Positions 32,309-40,911 of a stretch of DNA of 64,000 nt are shown here, piece by piece (position 1 is the first letter of the stretch; each line of letters begins with the position of its first letter). The translations under genes and the position numbers were made by a program. The notes below the pieces were generated by a model. It searched no databases. It worked only from the letters and a program-made list of their open reading frames with translations, and had not been told where the DNA came from. The stretch is taken from contig NZ_LMOD01000002.1 in assembly GCF_001423485.1 (NCBI RefSeq), positions 705,890 to 769,889 of the forward strand. Reading direction: 5' to 3'. Source of the DNA: Microbacterium sp. Leaf320 (GTDB taxonomy: Bacteria; Actinomycetota; Actinomycetes; Actinomycetales; Microbacteriaceae).

Positions 32309-33133
32309 GTGACCCCGACACAGGCCCTGGCTCAGTACGATGGCGTGGCCCGCACCGAGACGCTGAGTCGGCTCGGCGTCAGCCGGCATTCCATTCGGTC
32401 CGCAGTGCAACGCGGTGAGGTCATCTCTGTGCGCCGGGGGTGGGTCGCGCTGCCTGGCGCCGACCCGATGCTTCTGGCTGCTGCGCGCCGTGGGGTGGTC
32501 CTGAGCTGCGTCACTCTCGCGGCGCGGAGGGGGCTGTGGGTGCTCGACGCCTCCGAACCGCATGTCGCCGCACCGGCGAGGTCGGGTCATGTGACGGTCG
32601 CGCGCGGAACGATCCATTGGAACGAGCCGGTGTTTCCGCGGAACCCCGACTCACGGGAGGATTCACTCGAGAATGCGCTGATCGTGGTCGCAGGGTGCCA
32701 GCCTTACGAGAGCGCGCTGGCGACATGGGAGTCGGCCATGCGGCAGTCTCTCGTGGACCCGGGGATGCTCAAGCGAGCTCCGCTTCCGCCGAAGGCCCGA
32801 CGGCTACTCGCCGATGCCCGGCCGTTCGCCGATTCCGGTACGGAGAGCATCTTCCAGGCGCGATTGCGGTGGTTGGGAATCCCCGTGGTGCCGCAGGTCT
32901 GGATACTCGGCCATCGGGTTGACTTCGTCATCGGCGAACGTCTCGTCATCCAGATCGACGGCGGACACCATGTCGGGCAGCAGCGCACGAGCGACATCGC
33001 CCATGACGCCCTGCTGACGCTGCACGGCTATCACGTGATCCGCATCGGCTACGACCAGCTGATGGGACAGTGGGCACAGGTGCAGCAGGTCATTCTGGCC
33101 GCCATCGGGCAGCGACTTCATCTTGCGGCCTGA
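32309..33133 (+). CDS. DUF559 / AbiEi-like protein (PD-(D/E)XK fold)
   Basis: 274 aa. The N-terminal region (about 1-60, ALAQYDGVARTETLSRLGVS) resembles the winged helix of type IV antitoxin AbiEi proteins. The C-terminal region (about 185-262) resembles DUF559, a Vsr/PD-(D/E)XK-like nuclease fold, with GTESIFQARLRWLGIPVVPQ and VDFVIGERLVIQIDGGHH. The usual acidic residue of EVDG is glutamine here (IQIDG), so catalytic activity is uncertain. No AbiEii toxin or other partner lies beside it. Flanking copies of a palindromic repeat suggest a mobile cassette. Confidence 0.7.
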   Translation: MTPTQALAQYDGVARTETLSRLGVSRHSIRSAVQRGEVISVRRGWVALPGADPMLLAAARRGVVLSCVTLAARRGLWVLDASEPHVAAPARSGHVTVARGTIHWNEPVFPRNPDSREDSLENALIVVAGCQPYESALATWESAMRQSLVDPGMLKRAPLPPKARRLLADARPFADSGTESIFQARLRWLGIPVVPQVWILGHRVDFVIGERLVIQIDGGHHVGQQRTSDIAHDALLTLHGYHVIRIGYDQLMGQWAQVQQVILAAIGQRLHLAA

Positions 33134-33145
33134 ATGTGACCGACC

Positions 33146-33225
33146 CCTCGGGAGGAGAACTGCGCCTCGGGAGGAGGAAATCCGCAGATCTCTCCTCCCG
33201 AGAGGCAGTCCTCCTCCCAGGGGGA
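33146..33225. repeat. Palindromic intergenic element, family B (copy 2)
   Basis: The left arm (33146-33174, with GGGAGGAGAACTGCGCCTCG) and the right arm (from CTCCTCCCGAG at 33192 to about 33218) form a hairpin like copy 1, with GATC in the loop region. It lies between the DUF559-type gene and the convergent hydrolase gene and may also terminate both transcripts. Confidence 0.75.
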
Positions 33226-33253
33226 GGGCGCCCCGGAGGGCCAGCGCCCCACA

Positions 33254-34078
33254 TCAGACGGATGCTGTCGCGTGCGCCACCGCCCAGGTGAGCGCGTAGT
33301 CGGCGATCTCCTCCCAGCCGTCCTGGCTGACGAGTCGGTGGGTGCGGCCTGCGTACTCCTTGTACTCGACGGTGGCGGGGCTGCCGGAGGAGCGGTACTT
33401 CTTGACGATCGCGCGACCGATGGCCGGCGGCACGACGTGGTCGATCTCGCCGGTGATGACGAGCAGCGGAGCGCGGTCGGTGCGGGAGTAGTTGACGTGG
33501 GTGACTCCGCCCTTCTCATTGAGCACCGAGGTCACGCCCTCGAAGAAGACCTTGTTGTAGGAGTTCACGGCGTACTCCTCCCAGAGGGCGTCGGATGCCG
33601 CGCGCGACAGGTCGTTGCCGAACGTGAAGTGGAAGTGGCGCTTCGACAGCGGCTTGGCGCCGTTGATGCCGAACGGGTTCGACAGGATCGGGGTTCCGGT
33701 CCACAGCGTCGAGAGGGGGAGGGCGGTGACGCCGGCGGTCTGTCCGGGGGCGACGCCCACGTAGGCGGCACCGAGTCCGCGGTCGGCGAGCATCTGGGTG
33801 AGCACCCCGCCGAAGGAGTGGCCCATGATGATCGGCTTCACGGGGAGCGCGCGGATGATGCGCTCGTAGTTGTCGGCGATCTGCTTCAGGCCGATGCCCT
33901 TCAGTGCCGACGGGTCGCGGCGGATGTCTTCGACCGAGCGGTCGTCGATGCCGGGCCAGCCGGGCACGATCACTTCGTGGCCCTGTGCCCGGAAGCGCTC
34001 TGCCCACGTGTTCCAGCTCTTCGGCGTCATCCAGAGTCCGTGGATGAGGACGATCGGGGTCTTCTCGGTGCTGCTCAT
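33254..34078 (-). CDS. Alpha/beta hydrolase
   Basis: 274 aa, no signal peptide. The fold is shown by VLIHGLWMTPKSWNTWAERF (oxyanion region), nucleophile S88 in GHSFGG and a late aspartate in TGEIDHVVPP. The catalytic histidine is probably in AGRTHRL. Relatives include esterases, lactonases and haloalkane-dehalogenase-like enzymes. The gene is divergent from a TetR regulator with a good palindrome between them, so it is probably induced by a small lipophilic compound. Natural substrate unknown. Confidence 0.85.
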   Translation of the reverse strand: MSSTEKTPIVLIHGLWMTPKSWNTWAERFRAQGHEVIVPGWPGIDDRSVEDIRRDPSALKGIGLKQIADNYERIIRALPVKPIIMGHSFGGVLTQMLADRGLGAAYVGVAPGQTAGVTALPLSTLWTGTPILSNPFGINGAKPLSKRHFHFTFGNDLSRAASDALWEEYAVNSYNKVFFEGVTSVLNEKGGVTHVNYSRTDRAPLLVITGEIDHVVPPAIGRAIVKKYRSSGSPATVEYKEYAGRTHRLVSQDGWEEIADYALTWAVAHATASV

Positions 34079-34130
34079 TGTCTCTTCTCCTTTGTCTGCC
34101 CCGCCGGGTGCGAGTGCGTTACGCTGATAG

Positions 34131-34150
34131 TAGACCGAACGTTCTATCTA
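34131..34150. promoter_or_regulatory. TetR-type operator
   Basis: TAGACCGAACGTTCTATCTA is an interrupted palindrome (TAGA-CC-GAACGTTC-TA-TCTA) centred in the 147-base divergent region between the hydrolase and TetR genes. It could repress both genes at once. Confidence 0.7.
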
Positions 34151-34225
34151 CCGCAACGTATTCCCCAAAATTCACAAGTCGCGGTTCGAAACCGGGGTTC
34201 GGATGACACGATGAGAGGGATCACC

Positions 34226-34846
34226 ATGGACACCACCACTCGCACGACGATGACCGATGCCCCACACGCCGACGCTCCGAAGCGGCCCAGCGCAGCCCGC
34301 GCCCGGCTGATCGACAGCGCGACGAGGCTCTTCTACGAGGAGGGGATCCACGCGGTCGGCGTCGATCGGATCATCGAGGAGGCCGCCGTCACCAGAGCCA
34401 CCCTCTACAAGCAGTTCGGCGGCAAGGAGAATCTCGTCCTCGCCTACCTGCGCAATGAAGACGAGATGCTCCGGGCGATGTTCGCCGAGGCCGGCGCCGA
34501 GGTCGCCGACCCCGCCCAGCTGGTCGATGCGGTGATCGAGGGCATCGCGGCCGACATCCGCCTCCGGCACACGCGGGGATGCCCCTTCATCAACGCGGCG
34601 GCGGAGTACCCGGATGCCGAGGGCGCGGTGCGCCAGCTGATCGAGGAGCACCGGGAGTGGTTCCGCTCCACCCTGCAGGGGGTCGCCGAGCTGGCCGGTC
34701 TCGACAGCCCCGCCGAAGTCGCGGCCTCGCTCGTGCTGCTGCGCGATGCGGCCCTCGTCGGGGGCTACCTCGACGGAGAGGATCGCGTGGCCCCGGCCTT
34801 CGCGCGCACCGCCCGCTCCGTGATCGACGCGCACCGCCCGCGCTGA
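34226..34846 (+). CDS. TetR-family transcriptional regulator
   Basis: 206 aa. The N-terminal helix-turn-helix is ARARLIDSATRLFYEEGIHA followed by VGVDRIIEEAAVTRATLYKQFGGKENLV. The C-terminal ligand domain has the conserved RHTRGCPFINAAAEYPDAEG segment seen in a common TetR subgroup. I chose the ATG at 34226 because GAGGG lies eight bases upstream; an ATG at 34211 would add five residues. The likely targets are itself and the divergent hydrolase gene. Confidence 0.88.
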   Translation: MDTTTRTTMTDAPHADAPKRPSAARARLIDSATRLFYEEGIHAVGVDRIIEEAAVTRATLYKQFGGKENLVLAYLRNEDEMLRAMFAEAGAEVADPAQLVDAVIEGIAADIRLRHTRGCPFINAAAEYPDAEGAVRQLIEEHREWFRSTLQGVAELAGLDSPAEVAASLVLLRDAALVGGYLDGEDRVAPAFARTARSVIDAHRPR

Positions 34847-34983
34847 CGGGCGCATTCGATGAGGCGGCGGATCACAGCGAATGCCGGGCGGCCGCCGGCG
34901 GATGTGTGGCGGATCAGTGGCGGCCGACTGGCGGCTGACTGGCGCTCCGATGGCGTGGCGGTGGATGGCGGCCGATCGAGAGC
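34847..34983. other. GGC-rich degenerate repeat region
   Basis: This 137-base gap carries many TGGCGG/CGGCGG words (for example GGCGGATCACAG, TGGCGGATCAGTGGCGGCCG and ACTGGCGGCTGACTGGCG). No clean period or promoter is evident. Confidence 0.5.
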
Positions 34984-35544
34984 ATGGAGCACATGAACAC
35001 GACACGAATCACCGAGCTGCGCCAGGCGCAGGGATGGACACAGGAACGGCTGGCGAACGAGAGCGGAGTCGGGCTTCGAACCGTGCAGCGGCTCGAGGCG
35101 GGGCAGGATGCGAGCCTCGAGACTCTCTCGCTCGTCGCCGATGCGCTGCAGGTTCCGGTGCGCGACCTGTTCGCCGCGATCGAGGACGACGCGCTCAGCA
35201 GTCGAGTGGATTCACTGCAGCAGCGCACCGACGATCAGCAGGCATCGCGCGATCGGACCACGAAGGCCTGGCGATGGCTCTACGTGGGGATCGGCATCGT
35301 CTGCACCCTGCTCAGCTTCACCTTCCCGTACGGTCTGGTCCTCTTCCTGTCGTACTGGGTCGGTGGCTACGTGATCCTCAGCGCACTGCGACGGATCGTC
35401 CTCGAGCCGCAGCTGGATGCTCGCTTCCCGCTCTCCAAGGAGACGCGGACCCGCCGGGCGAAGCGTCGAGCAGCGGCGTCCGCAGCTGCAGCGGCATCGG
35501 ATTCCGGCAGTGATCAGGTGCCCAGTACGTCACCCGTGCAGTGA
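34984..35544 (+). CDS. XRE-type helix-turn-helix membrane protein
   Basis: 186 aa. A Cro/C1-type helix-turn-helix (about 7-62, LRQAQGWTQERLANESGVGL) precedes a short coiled coil (SSRVDSLQQRTDDQQASRD). Two transmembrane helices follow (about 98-133, a 2TM-domain arrangement) and a basic Ala-rich tail. The pattern suggests a membrane-tethered DNA-binding regulator. Starts at 34984 and 34993 are both possible; GGAG lies just before the second. Targets are not evident. Confidence 0.78.
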   Translation: MEHMNTTRITELRQAQGWTQERLANESGVGLRTVQRLEAGQDASLETLSLVADALQVPVRDLFAAIEDDALSSRVDSLQQRTDDQQASRDRTTKAWRWLYVGIGIVCTLLSFTFPYGLVLFLSYWVGGYVILSALRRIVLEPQLDARFPLSKETRTRRAKRRAAASAAAAASDSGSDQVPSTSPVQ

Positions 35545-35703
35545 TCGCGGGCGCAGGAGCGGCCAGGAACGCAGCCGCATCGGCACCTGAAGCGGGCGCT
35601 TGAGAAGCCGCCACACGAGTCACATTCGTCACTTCTGCACCACGACACGCCGCCGAAAAGCCCAAAACCCGCGAAATGACGCGGAAATGTGGGTGGTGGT
35701 TGG

Positions 35704-35709
35704 TACATT
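35704..35709 (+). promoter_or_regulatory. -10 element of the HU gene
   Basis: TACATT fits a -10 hexamer about 80 bases before the HU ATG, preceded by an A-rich stretch unusual for this genome (AAAAGCCCAAAACCCGCGAA). The resulting leader is about 75 bases and ends in a good GGAGG ribosome binding site. Confidence 0.5.
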
Positions 35710-35791
35710 CAAGGCGGTCACTCGACCAACGGAGGGCATCAGCCCCCCGAACACCAACGATGCGACGGGAACCTCGTCGCTGGAGGATGAC

Positions 35792-36079
35792 ATGGCTGAC
35801 AAGTCCATCACCAAGACCGAGCTCGTCGCGAGCATCGCTTCCGCCACCGGCCAGAGCCAGGCCACCGTCTCCGGTGTCCTCGACGCGCTGTTCTCCTCGG
35901 TCTCCGACGCTGTTGCCAAGGGCAGCAAGGTCTCGATCCCGGGCTGGATCTCGTTCGAGCAGGTCGCGACCGCAGCTCGCACGGGCCGCAACCCCCAGAC
36001 CGGCGCCGAGATCAAGATCCCGGCCGGCCACCGCGTCAAGGTGACCGCTGGTTCCAAGCTCAAGGCTGCCGTCAAGTAA
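35792..36079 (+). CDS. hup: HU-family nucleoid protein
   Basis: 95 aa. It contains the full HU/IHF fold, with DNA-binding beta arm sequence GRNPQTGAEIKIPAGHRVKVTAG and N-terminal helices TKTELVASIASATGQSQATV. It lacks the long Lys/Ala-rich C-terminal tail of mycobacterial HupB. GGAGG precedes the ATG by five bases and a strong hairpin terminator follows. It compacts and bends chromosomal DNA. Confidence 0.93.
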   Translation: MADKSITKTELVASIASATGQSQATVSGVLDALFSSVSDAVAKGSKVSIPGWISFEQVATAARTGRNPQTGAEIKIPAGHRVKVTAGSKLKAAVK

Positions 36080-36092
36080 GACCGCACCTCTT

Positions 36093-36128
36093 CGAAGGCC
36101 GCTCCCGATCAGTCGGGGGCGGCCTTCG
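36093..36128 (+). terminator. Terminator of the HU gene
   Basis: CGAAGGCCGCTCCCGA (36093-36108) pairs with TCGGGGGCGGCCTTCG (36113-36128) with one G-T pair and loop TCAG. It isolates hup from the leaderless gene that starts 37 bases downstream. Confidence 0.88.
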
Positions 36129-36164
36129 TGCGTTCTCCCCGATGGGGCGGCTTAGGCTTGTGGT

Positions 36165-38174
36165 GTGAGTGCCCGTGCCGTGCAGACCCCGACCAGCTCC
36201 GCGTATCGCGCGGGCGGAATCGGAATCCTCCTCGCGGCCGCACTGATCGGCGTGCTGATCGCCCTCGCGTTCGGCGGGGGAGCGGCGCCGCTGCTGCTGC
36301 AGGACCCGGGTCCGTTCGTGCGGTGGGCCACCCCGATCGCCAAGCTCGTGATGAACATCGCCTCGGCGGCGATGCTCGGCTCCCTCGTGCTCGCCCTCTT
36401 CGCGCTGCGCAGCGAGGAGAAGTCGTTCGACCTCGCGCTCAACACGGCATCGATCGGCGCCGCCGTCTTCACGGTCACGGCAGGCATCGGCGGCTTCTTC
36501 ACCTTCATGGCGGCCTTCAACCCGCAGCTGAGTGCCGAGCGCGAATTCGGCCAGCAGCTCGGCCGGTTCCTGCTGGAGCTGCCTCTCGGACAGTCCTGGC
36601 TGATCACCACGATCATGGGCTCGGTCATCACGGTGCTCGCTTTCGCGTGGCGCACCTGGACTCCCACCCTCATCACGGCGCTCCTGGCCGCCGCATCGTT
36701 CCTGCCCCTGGCGACGCAGGGCCACTCGGGTGAGCTGTCCGGCCACAACATCGCCGTCAACTCGATCCTGCTGCACACGATCGGCGCCGCCGTCTGGCTC
36801 GGCGGTCTGCTGCTCGTCGTGATCCTGCGCGGCCGCTCGGGAATCGGCACCGCGCATCTCGTCGGCCGCTATTCGAGCCTCGCGATCGCGGCCTTCGCCG
36901 TCGTCGCGATCTCGGGACTCACCCGTTCGTTCGTCGCCCTCGGCGACATCTCGCAGCTGTGGACGCCGTACGGCATGATCCTGCTCGCGAAGGTGGTGCT
37001 GCTGGGCGCCATGGGCCTGCTCGGCGCCTGGTACCGCATCCGCCTGATCCCTCGTCTCGAGGGCGCGAACGCCTCGCGCTGGTTCTGGATGCTGGTGCTG
37101 TGCGAGGTCGCGCTCATGGGTCTCGCCTCGGGCACCGCCGCCGCGCTCGCGCGCACCCCTCCGCCCACGGGCGAAGAGGCGGCCTTCGTGCAGACGCCGG
37201 CCGAGAACCTCACCCGCTCGCCGCTGCCGCCGGAGTTCACGATCGACCGCTGGTTCACGGCGTGGGACATCGACGTGCTCTGGCTGGTCGCCGCGGGCTT
37301 CGGCCTGTTCTTCTATCTCGCCGGCGTCCGTCGCCTGCGGCTGAGAGGCGACCACTGGCCGGTCCACCGCACGATCTTCTGGGTGCTGGGCATGCTGATG
37401 CTCGTGTGGGTCACGGGTGGGCCGATCAACGCCTACCAGGAGTACCTCTTCAGCGTGCACATGCTCGGGCACATGATGCTGTCGATGGCCATCCCGTTGC
37501 TGCTGGTCTCGGGTGCGCCGATCACCCTGGCGCTGCGCGCGATCCACAAGCGCGACGACGGCACCCGTGGCGGCCGTGAGTGGATCATGTGGGCGGTGCA
37601 CTCGCCGTTCTCGAGGGTGGTCACGCATCCGTTCGTCGCGGCCGGCATCTTCATCCTGTCGCTGTGGGCCTTCTACTTCACCGACCTGGTGCGCTGGTCG
37701 ATGTTCGAGCACCTGGGCCACGAGTGGATGGTCGCTCACTTCCTGATCTCGGGCTACCTGTTCGTGATGAGCCTGATCGGCGCCGACCCGGTGCCGTACC
37801 GCCTGCCGTACCCCGGCCGTCTCATCACCCTGATCGCGATCATGGCCATGCACGCCTTCTTCGGCATCGCGATCATGATGCAGGAGGGTCTGATGGTCGC
37901 CGACTGGTTCGGCTCGATGGGGCGGACCTGGGGACCCTCTCCGCTCGAGGATCAGTACATCGGTGGCGGCATCGCCTGGTCGATCGGCGAGATCCCCACA
38001 CTGATCCTGGCGATCACCGTGGCCATCCAGTGGAGCCGCAGCGACACCAAGCTGCAGAAGCGCCGCGACCGGCATGCGGATCGCACGGGTGAGGCCGAGC
38101 TCGAGGAGTACAACGCGAAGCTCGCGGCTCTGGCTGAGCGCGACCAGCGCGAGGCCGAACGCCAGGCACGCTGA
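36165..38174 (+). CDS. CopD-CtaG fusion membrane protein (copper handling / cytochrome oxidase assembly)
   Basis: 669 aa, about 15 transmembrane helices. The N-terminal half (about 1-330) resembles CopD copper-resistance proteins (GHSGELSGHNIAVNSILLHT...GAAVWLGGLL). The C-terminal half (about 350-640) resembles caa3-type oxidase assembly factor CtaG (HMLGHMMLSMAIPLLLVSG, MFEHLGHEWMVAHFLISGYL). The GTG start follows TAGGCT (36153-36158) by six bases with no ribosome binding site, so it is probably leaderless. It may deliver copper to cytochrome oxidase. The C terminus is charged and cytoplasmic. Confidence 0.88.
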   Translation: MSARAVQTPTSSAYRAGGIGILLAAALIGVLIALAFGGGAAPLLLQDPGPFVRWATPIAKLVMNIASAAMLGSLVLALFALRSEEKSFDLALNTASIGAAVFTVTAGIGGFFTFMAAFNPQLSAEREFGQQLGRFLLELPLGQSWLITTIMGSVITVLAFAWRTWTPTLITALLAAASFLPLATQGHSGELSGHNIAVNSILLHTIGAAVWLGGLLLVVILRGRSGIGTAHLVGRYSSLAIAAFAVVAISGLTRSFVALGDISQLWTPYGMILLAKVVLLGAMGLLGAWYRIRLIPRLEGANASRWFWMLVLCEVALMGLASGTAAALARTPPPTGEEAAFVQTPAENLTRSPLPPEFTIDRWFTAWDIDVLWLVAAGFGLFFYLAGVRRLRLRGDHWPVHRTIFWVLGMLMLVWVTGGPINAYQEYLFSVHMLGHMMLSMAIPLLLVSGAPITLALRAIHKRDDGTRGGREWIMWAVHSPFSRVVTHPFVAAGIFILSLWAFYFTDLVRWSMFEHLGHEWMVAHFLISGYLFVMSLIGADPVPYRLPYPGRLITLIAIMAMHAFFGIAIMMQEGLMVADWFGSMGRTWGPSPLEDQYIGGGIAWSIGEIPTLILAITVAIQWSRSDTKLQKRRDRHADRTGEAELEEYNAKLAALAERDQREAERQAR

Positions 38175-38202
38175 CCCGAGCGAGGCCGCCCAGCCGGGCA
38201 GC

Positions 38203-39273
38203 TCAGCCGGTCGACTCCTCGTCGGGGGACCCGACACGGATCGAGGCCGACCCGTCGGGGAGGATCGTGATCGATCCGTTGACCTGGAACGCGACGTCCT
38301 CGGACACCTCCTGCACGGAGCCGTCGAACAGCGAACGGATCTCGACCTCGACGTGCGCCACAGCATCCGTCGGGGGGATCTTCCAGTGTCCGCCGTCGGG
38401 GACGACCGTGACCTGGGGCTGGTTCGCGATCGACCACTCAGGCAGCGACGCGATGCGGTTGGAGACCTGCAGCCCGAACGGGCAGGCGGTCGGCTGCAGC
38501 ACCTGCTGCGACGTGCACGCGGTGAGGAACTCCTCGACCCGTTGCTGCACGACCGAGACGAAGTCAGCCGTGGGCGTGGTCTGCACGTCGACCGGCGTCG
38601 TGGCGAGAGGGGAGTCGGCGAGGACGCCGACACCGTCGGAGTCTGAGATCACGGTGTCGACGGTCACCGAGTACAGCCCCGGAGTGAAGACGAGCAGCGG
38701 AAGCGGGTCGAGCGGGGCTGCATCGGCGCCGGCGAACGACACCTGCCGTCGGTCGACCTCGAAGCCGTTCACCGCGAACTGATCCGCGCCGCGCAGGGTC
38801 AGCTCGATCACCGCGAGAGGGCTGTCGGTGAAGCGCCAGTTCGGCGTCACCCCGGCCCAGCCGTCCTGCTCGACCGTGAAGGTCGTGATTCCCGAGTGCT
38901 CGGCGGCCTTGTACGAGACGGTCACCGCGGTCTTGTCGCCGTCGGACTTCTCGGACACCACCTCGACGTCGGTGAGGGGGGCGAGCGCTGAGTGCCGGAG
39001 CAGGGCCTCGGATGCCGTGGCGCCGATGCCCGCTGCCTCGAGCGTCTCGCGGTCGACCGCGACGCCGGGGATGCGCAGGGCATCTGCCGCACGGCCCTCC
39101 GAGAGGAGGTCGAGGTAGCGCACCACGAACGCGGAGGGCCCGTAGAACTGCCGGTACAGAGTGGCCCCGCCGGCGCCGAGAGCGGCGACGAGCAGCAGAC
39201 CGATGACCGAGAGCAGTGCGAGGTCGGCGACGAGGCGCGAACGCCGGGGCGCCTTCGTCTCGACCTGCTGCAT
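38203..39273 (-). CDS. Membrane-anchored exported protein of unknown function
   Basis: 356 aa. A basic N-terminal tail (APRRSRL) and one helix (about 17-40) anchor a long extracytoplasmic part that is rich in beta-strand-like sequence. The region around ADALRIPGVAVDRETLEAAG (about 59-78) and a Cys pair (about 270-283, ACTSQQVLQPTACPFG) may mark two subdomains. TAGACT (39280-39285 on the minus strand) lies six bases upstream of the ATG, suggesting a leaderless mRNA. I do not recognise a family. Confidence 0.7.
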   Translation of the reverse strand: MQQVETKAPRRSRLVADLALLSVIGLLLVAALGAGGATLYRQFYGPSAFVVRYLDLLSEGRAADALRIPGVAVDRETLEAAGIGATASEALLRHSALAPLTDVEVVSEKSDGDKTAVTVSYKAAEHSGITTFTVEQDGWAGVTPNWRFTDSPLAVIELTLRGADQFAVNGFEVDRRQVSFAGADAAPLDPLPLLVFTPGLYSVTVDTVISDSDGVGVLADSPLATTPVDVQTTPTADFVSVVQQRVEEFLTACTSQQVLQPTACPFGLQVSNRIASLPEWSIANQPQVTVVPDGGHWKIPPTDAVAHVEVEIRSLFDGSVQEVSEDVAFQVNGSITILPDGSASIRVGSPDEESTG

Positions 39274-39436
39274 GGCGTCAGTCTAGGAGGGCGGCCTGGG
39301 ACGGAGCCGAGCATGGCGTCGCTCTGTGACGGGCCGGTTCGGCTGTGTCCGTCGGATGACGGGCCGCAGCGCCACGTAGCATGGGAGAGCGCGTGTTCCG
39401 CGTGCGCTTTCCGCCGTCGTCCCGTGTGAGAGATCC

Positions 39437-40831
39437 GTGTCGCTTCCCGCCCTGTCCGAAGAGCAGCAAGAGCTGTTCCGGCTGATCGAGGACACCGGTG
39501 AGCACGTGTTCATCACCGGGCGCGCGGGCACCGGCAAGTCGACGCTGCTGCAGTACTTCTCGTGGAACACGAAGAAGCAGATCGCGATCTGCGCTCCCAC
39601 CGGCGTCGCCGCACTGAATGTCGAGGGGCAGACGATCCACTCGCTGTTCCGGCTGCCCATCGGTCTGATCGGCGACTCGGACATAGATCAGAACGACAAC
39701 ACCCGCCGCATCCTCAACGCCATCGAGACGCTCGTGATCGACGAGATCTCGATGGTGAACGCCGACCTCATGGATGCGATGGACCGCTCTCTGCGCCAGG
39801 CGCGGGGCAAGCGCGGCATCCCGTTCGGCGGCGTGCAGATCGTCATGTTCGGCGACCCGTATCAGCTCGCCCCCGTGCCGCCGCGGGGCGACGAGCTGCG
39901 CTACGTGAAGGATCACTACCGCTCTTTCTGGTTCTTCGACGCCAAGGTCTGGGCAGGAGCCGCCGGTGGCGAGGCTCCAGACGACGACGGCGGTCTCTTC
40001 GCGGTCGACACCCGAGCCGAGCTGCACGTGCGCGAACTCGTGCAGATCCACCGCCAGTCGGATGACGGATTCAAGGCCATGCTGAACGCCGTGCGCTACG
40101 GGCGGGTCACCGCCGAGATCGCCGGCGTGCTGAACACGCAGGGTGCTCGCACGCCCCCCGACCCCGAGCCGGGGGAGGTGCCGATGATCACGCTCGCCAC
40201 CCGCAACGACATCGTGAACACGATCAACAGTCGACACTTGGCCGCCCTCCCGGGCAAGGAGCAGACGGCGCGGGCCGAGGTCAGCGGCGAGTTCGGAAAG
40301 GGCGAGGCCTCGTTGCCCGCCGAGTCGGAGCTGAAGCTCAAGATCGGCGCGCAGGTGATGTTCCTGCGCAACGACACGTCGATGTCCGGCGAGCCGCCCC
40401 GGTGGGTGAACGGCACGATCGGCACGGTCATCCGCATCCTCGGCGAGACCGTGCGCGTCGAGATCGACGGCGAGGAGGTCGACGTCGACCCCGCCGTCTG
40501 GGAGCGTTTCCGCTATTCGTACGAGCCGAGCACCAAGAAGCTGTCTCGCGACGTGGTCGCAGAGTTCACGCAGTTCCCGCTGCGTCTCGCGTGGGCCGTC
40601 ACGATCCACAAGTCGCAGGGCAAGACCTACGACCGCGCGATCATCGATCTGGGTTCCGGGGCCTTCGCGCCGGGGCAGACCTATGTGGCGCTCTCGCGTC
40701 TCACGTCTCTCGACGGGCTCTACCTGTCGAGGGCGCTGCGCCCGAGCGACATCCGGGTCGACGAGGACGTGCGCCGCTTCATGCGCGACGCGTGGCTCGC
40801 GGCATCCACGCCCGAGGTCGGCAAGGGCTGA
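39437..40831 (+). CDS. PIF1/RecD-like helicase
   Basis: 464 aa. This is a superfamily 1B DNA helicase. Walker A is GRAGTGKS (28-35) and Walker B is LVIDEISMV with D102 and E103. The PIF1 signatures FGGVQIVMFGDPYQLAPVPP and HKSQGKTYDRA are present, and the C-terminal motif YVALSRLTSLDGLYL is of the UvrD-C type. Such proteins unwind 5'-3' and remove G-quadruplexes or R-loops. The GTG start is preceded by GAGAG. It stands alone between an exported-protein gene and the heme oxygenase pair. Confidence 0.88.
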   Translation: MSLPALSEEQQELFRLIEDTGEHVFITGRAGTGKSTLLQYFSWNTKKQIAICAPTGVAALNVEGQTIHSLFRLPIGLIGDSDIDQNDNTRRILNAIETLVIDEISMVNADLMDAMDRSLRQARGKRGIPFGGVQIVMFGDPYQLAPVPPRGDELRYVKDHYRSFWFFDAKVWAGAAGGEAPDDDGGLFAVDTRAELHVRELVQIHRQSDDGFKAMLNAVRYGRVTAEIAGVLNTQGARTPPDPEPGEVPMITLATRNDIVNTINSRHLAALPGKEQTARAEVSGEFGKGEASLPAESELKLKIGAQVMFLRNDTSMSGEPPRWVNGTIGTVIRILGETVRVEIDGEEVDVDPAVWERFRYSYEPSTKKLSRDVVAEFTQFPLRLAWAVTIHKSQGKTYDRAIIDLGSGAFAPGQTYVALSRLTSLDGLYLSRALRPSDIRVDEDVRRFMRDAWLAASTPEVGKG

Positions 40832-40833
40832 GG

Positions 40834-40907
40834 CGTTTCGTCTCGGGCGCTGCGCTCCTCGCTCAACGAGCGGGGTCTCGGGCGCTGCGCTCCTCGCTGG
40901 ATGAGCG
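40834..40907. repeat. Intergenic repeat, family A (copies 5 and 6)
   Basis: CGTTTCGTCTCGGGCGCTGC followed by GCTCCTCGCTCAACGAGCGG (40834-40873), then a direct second partial copy GTCTCGGGCGCTGCGCTCCTCGCT... (to about 40907). They fill the gap between the convergent helicase and heme oxygenase genes. Confidence 0.65.
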
Positions 40908-40911
40908 GGAG

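Noticed and set aside
32309-33133. Complete AbiE toxin-antitoxin system
   Set aside because: Only the AbiEi-like half is present; no nucleotidyltransferase-type AbiEii gene lies on either side.
34847-34983. Microsatellite or CRISPR-like repeat of TGGCGG
   Set aside because: The words are degenerate with no constant period.
36072-38633. 853-codon antisense frame over the CopD-CtaG fusion
   Set aside because: A product of GC bias; it would cross the HU terminator and has low-complexity Glu/Arg/Asp sequence.
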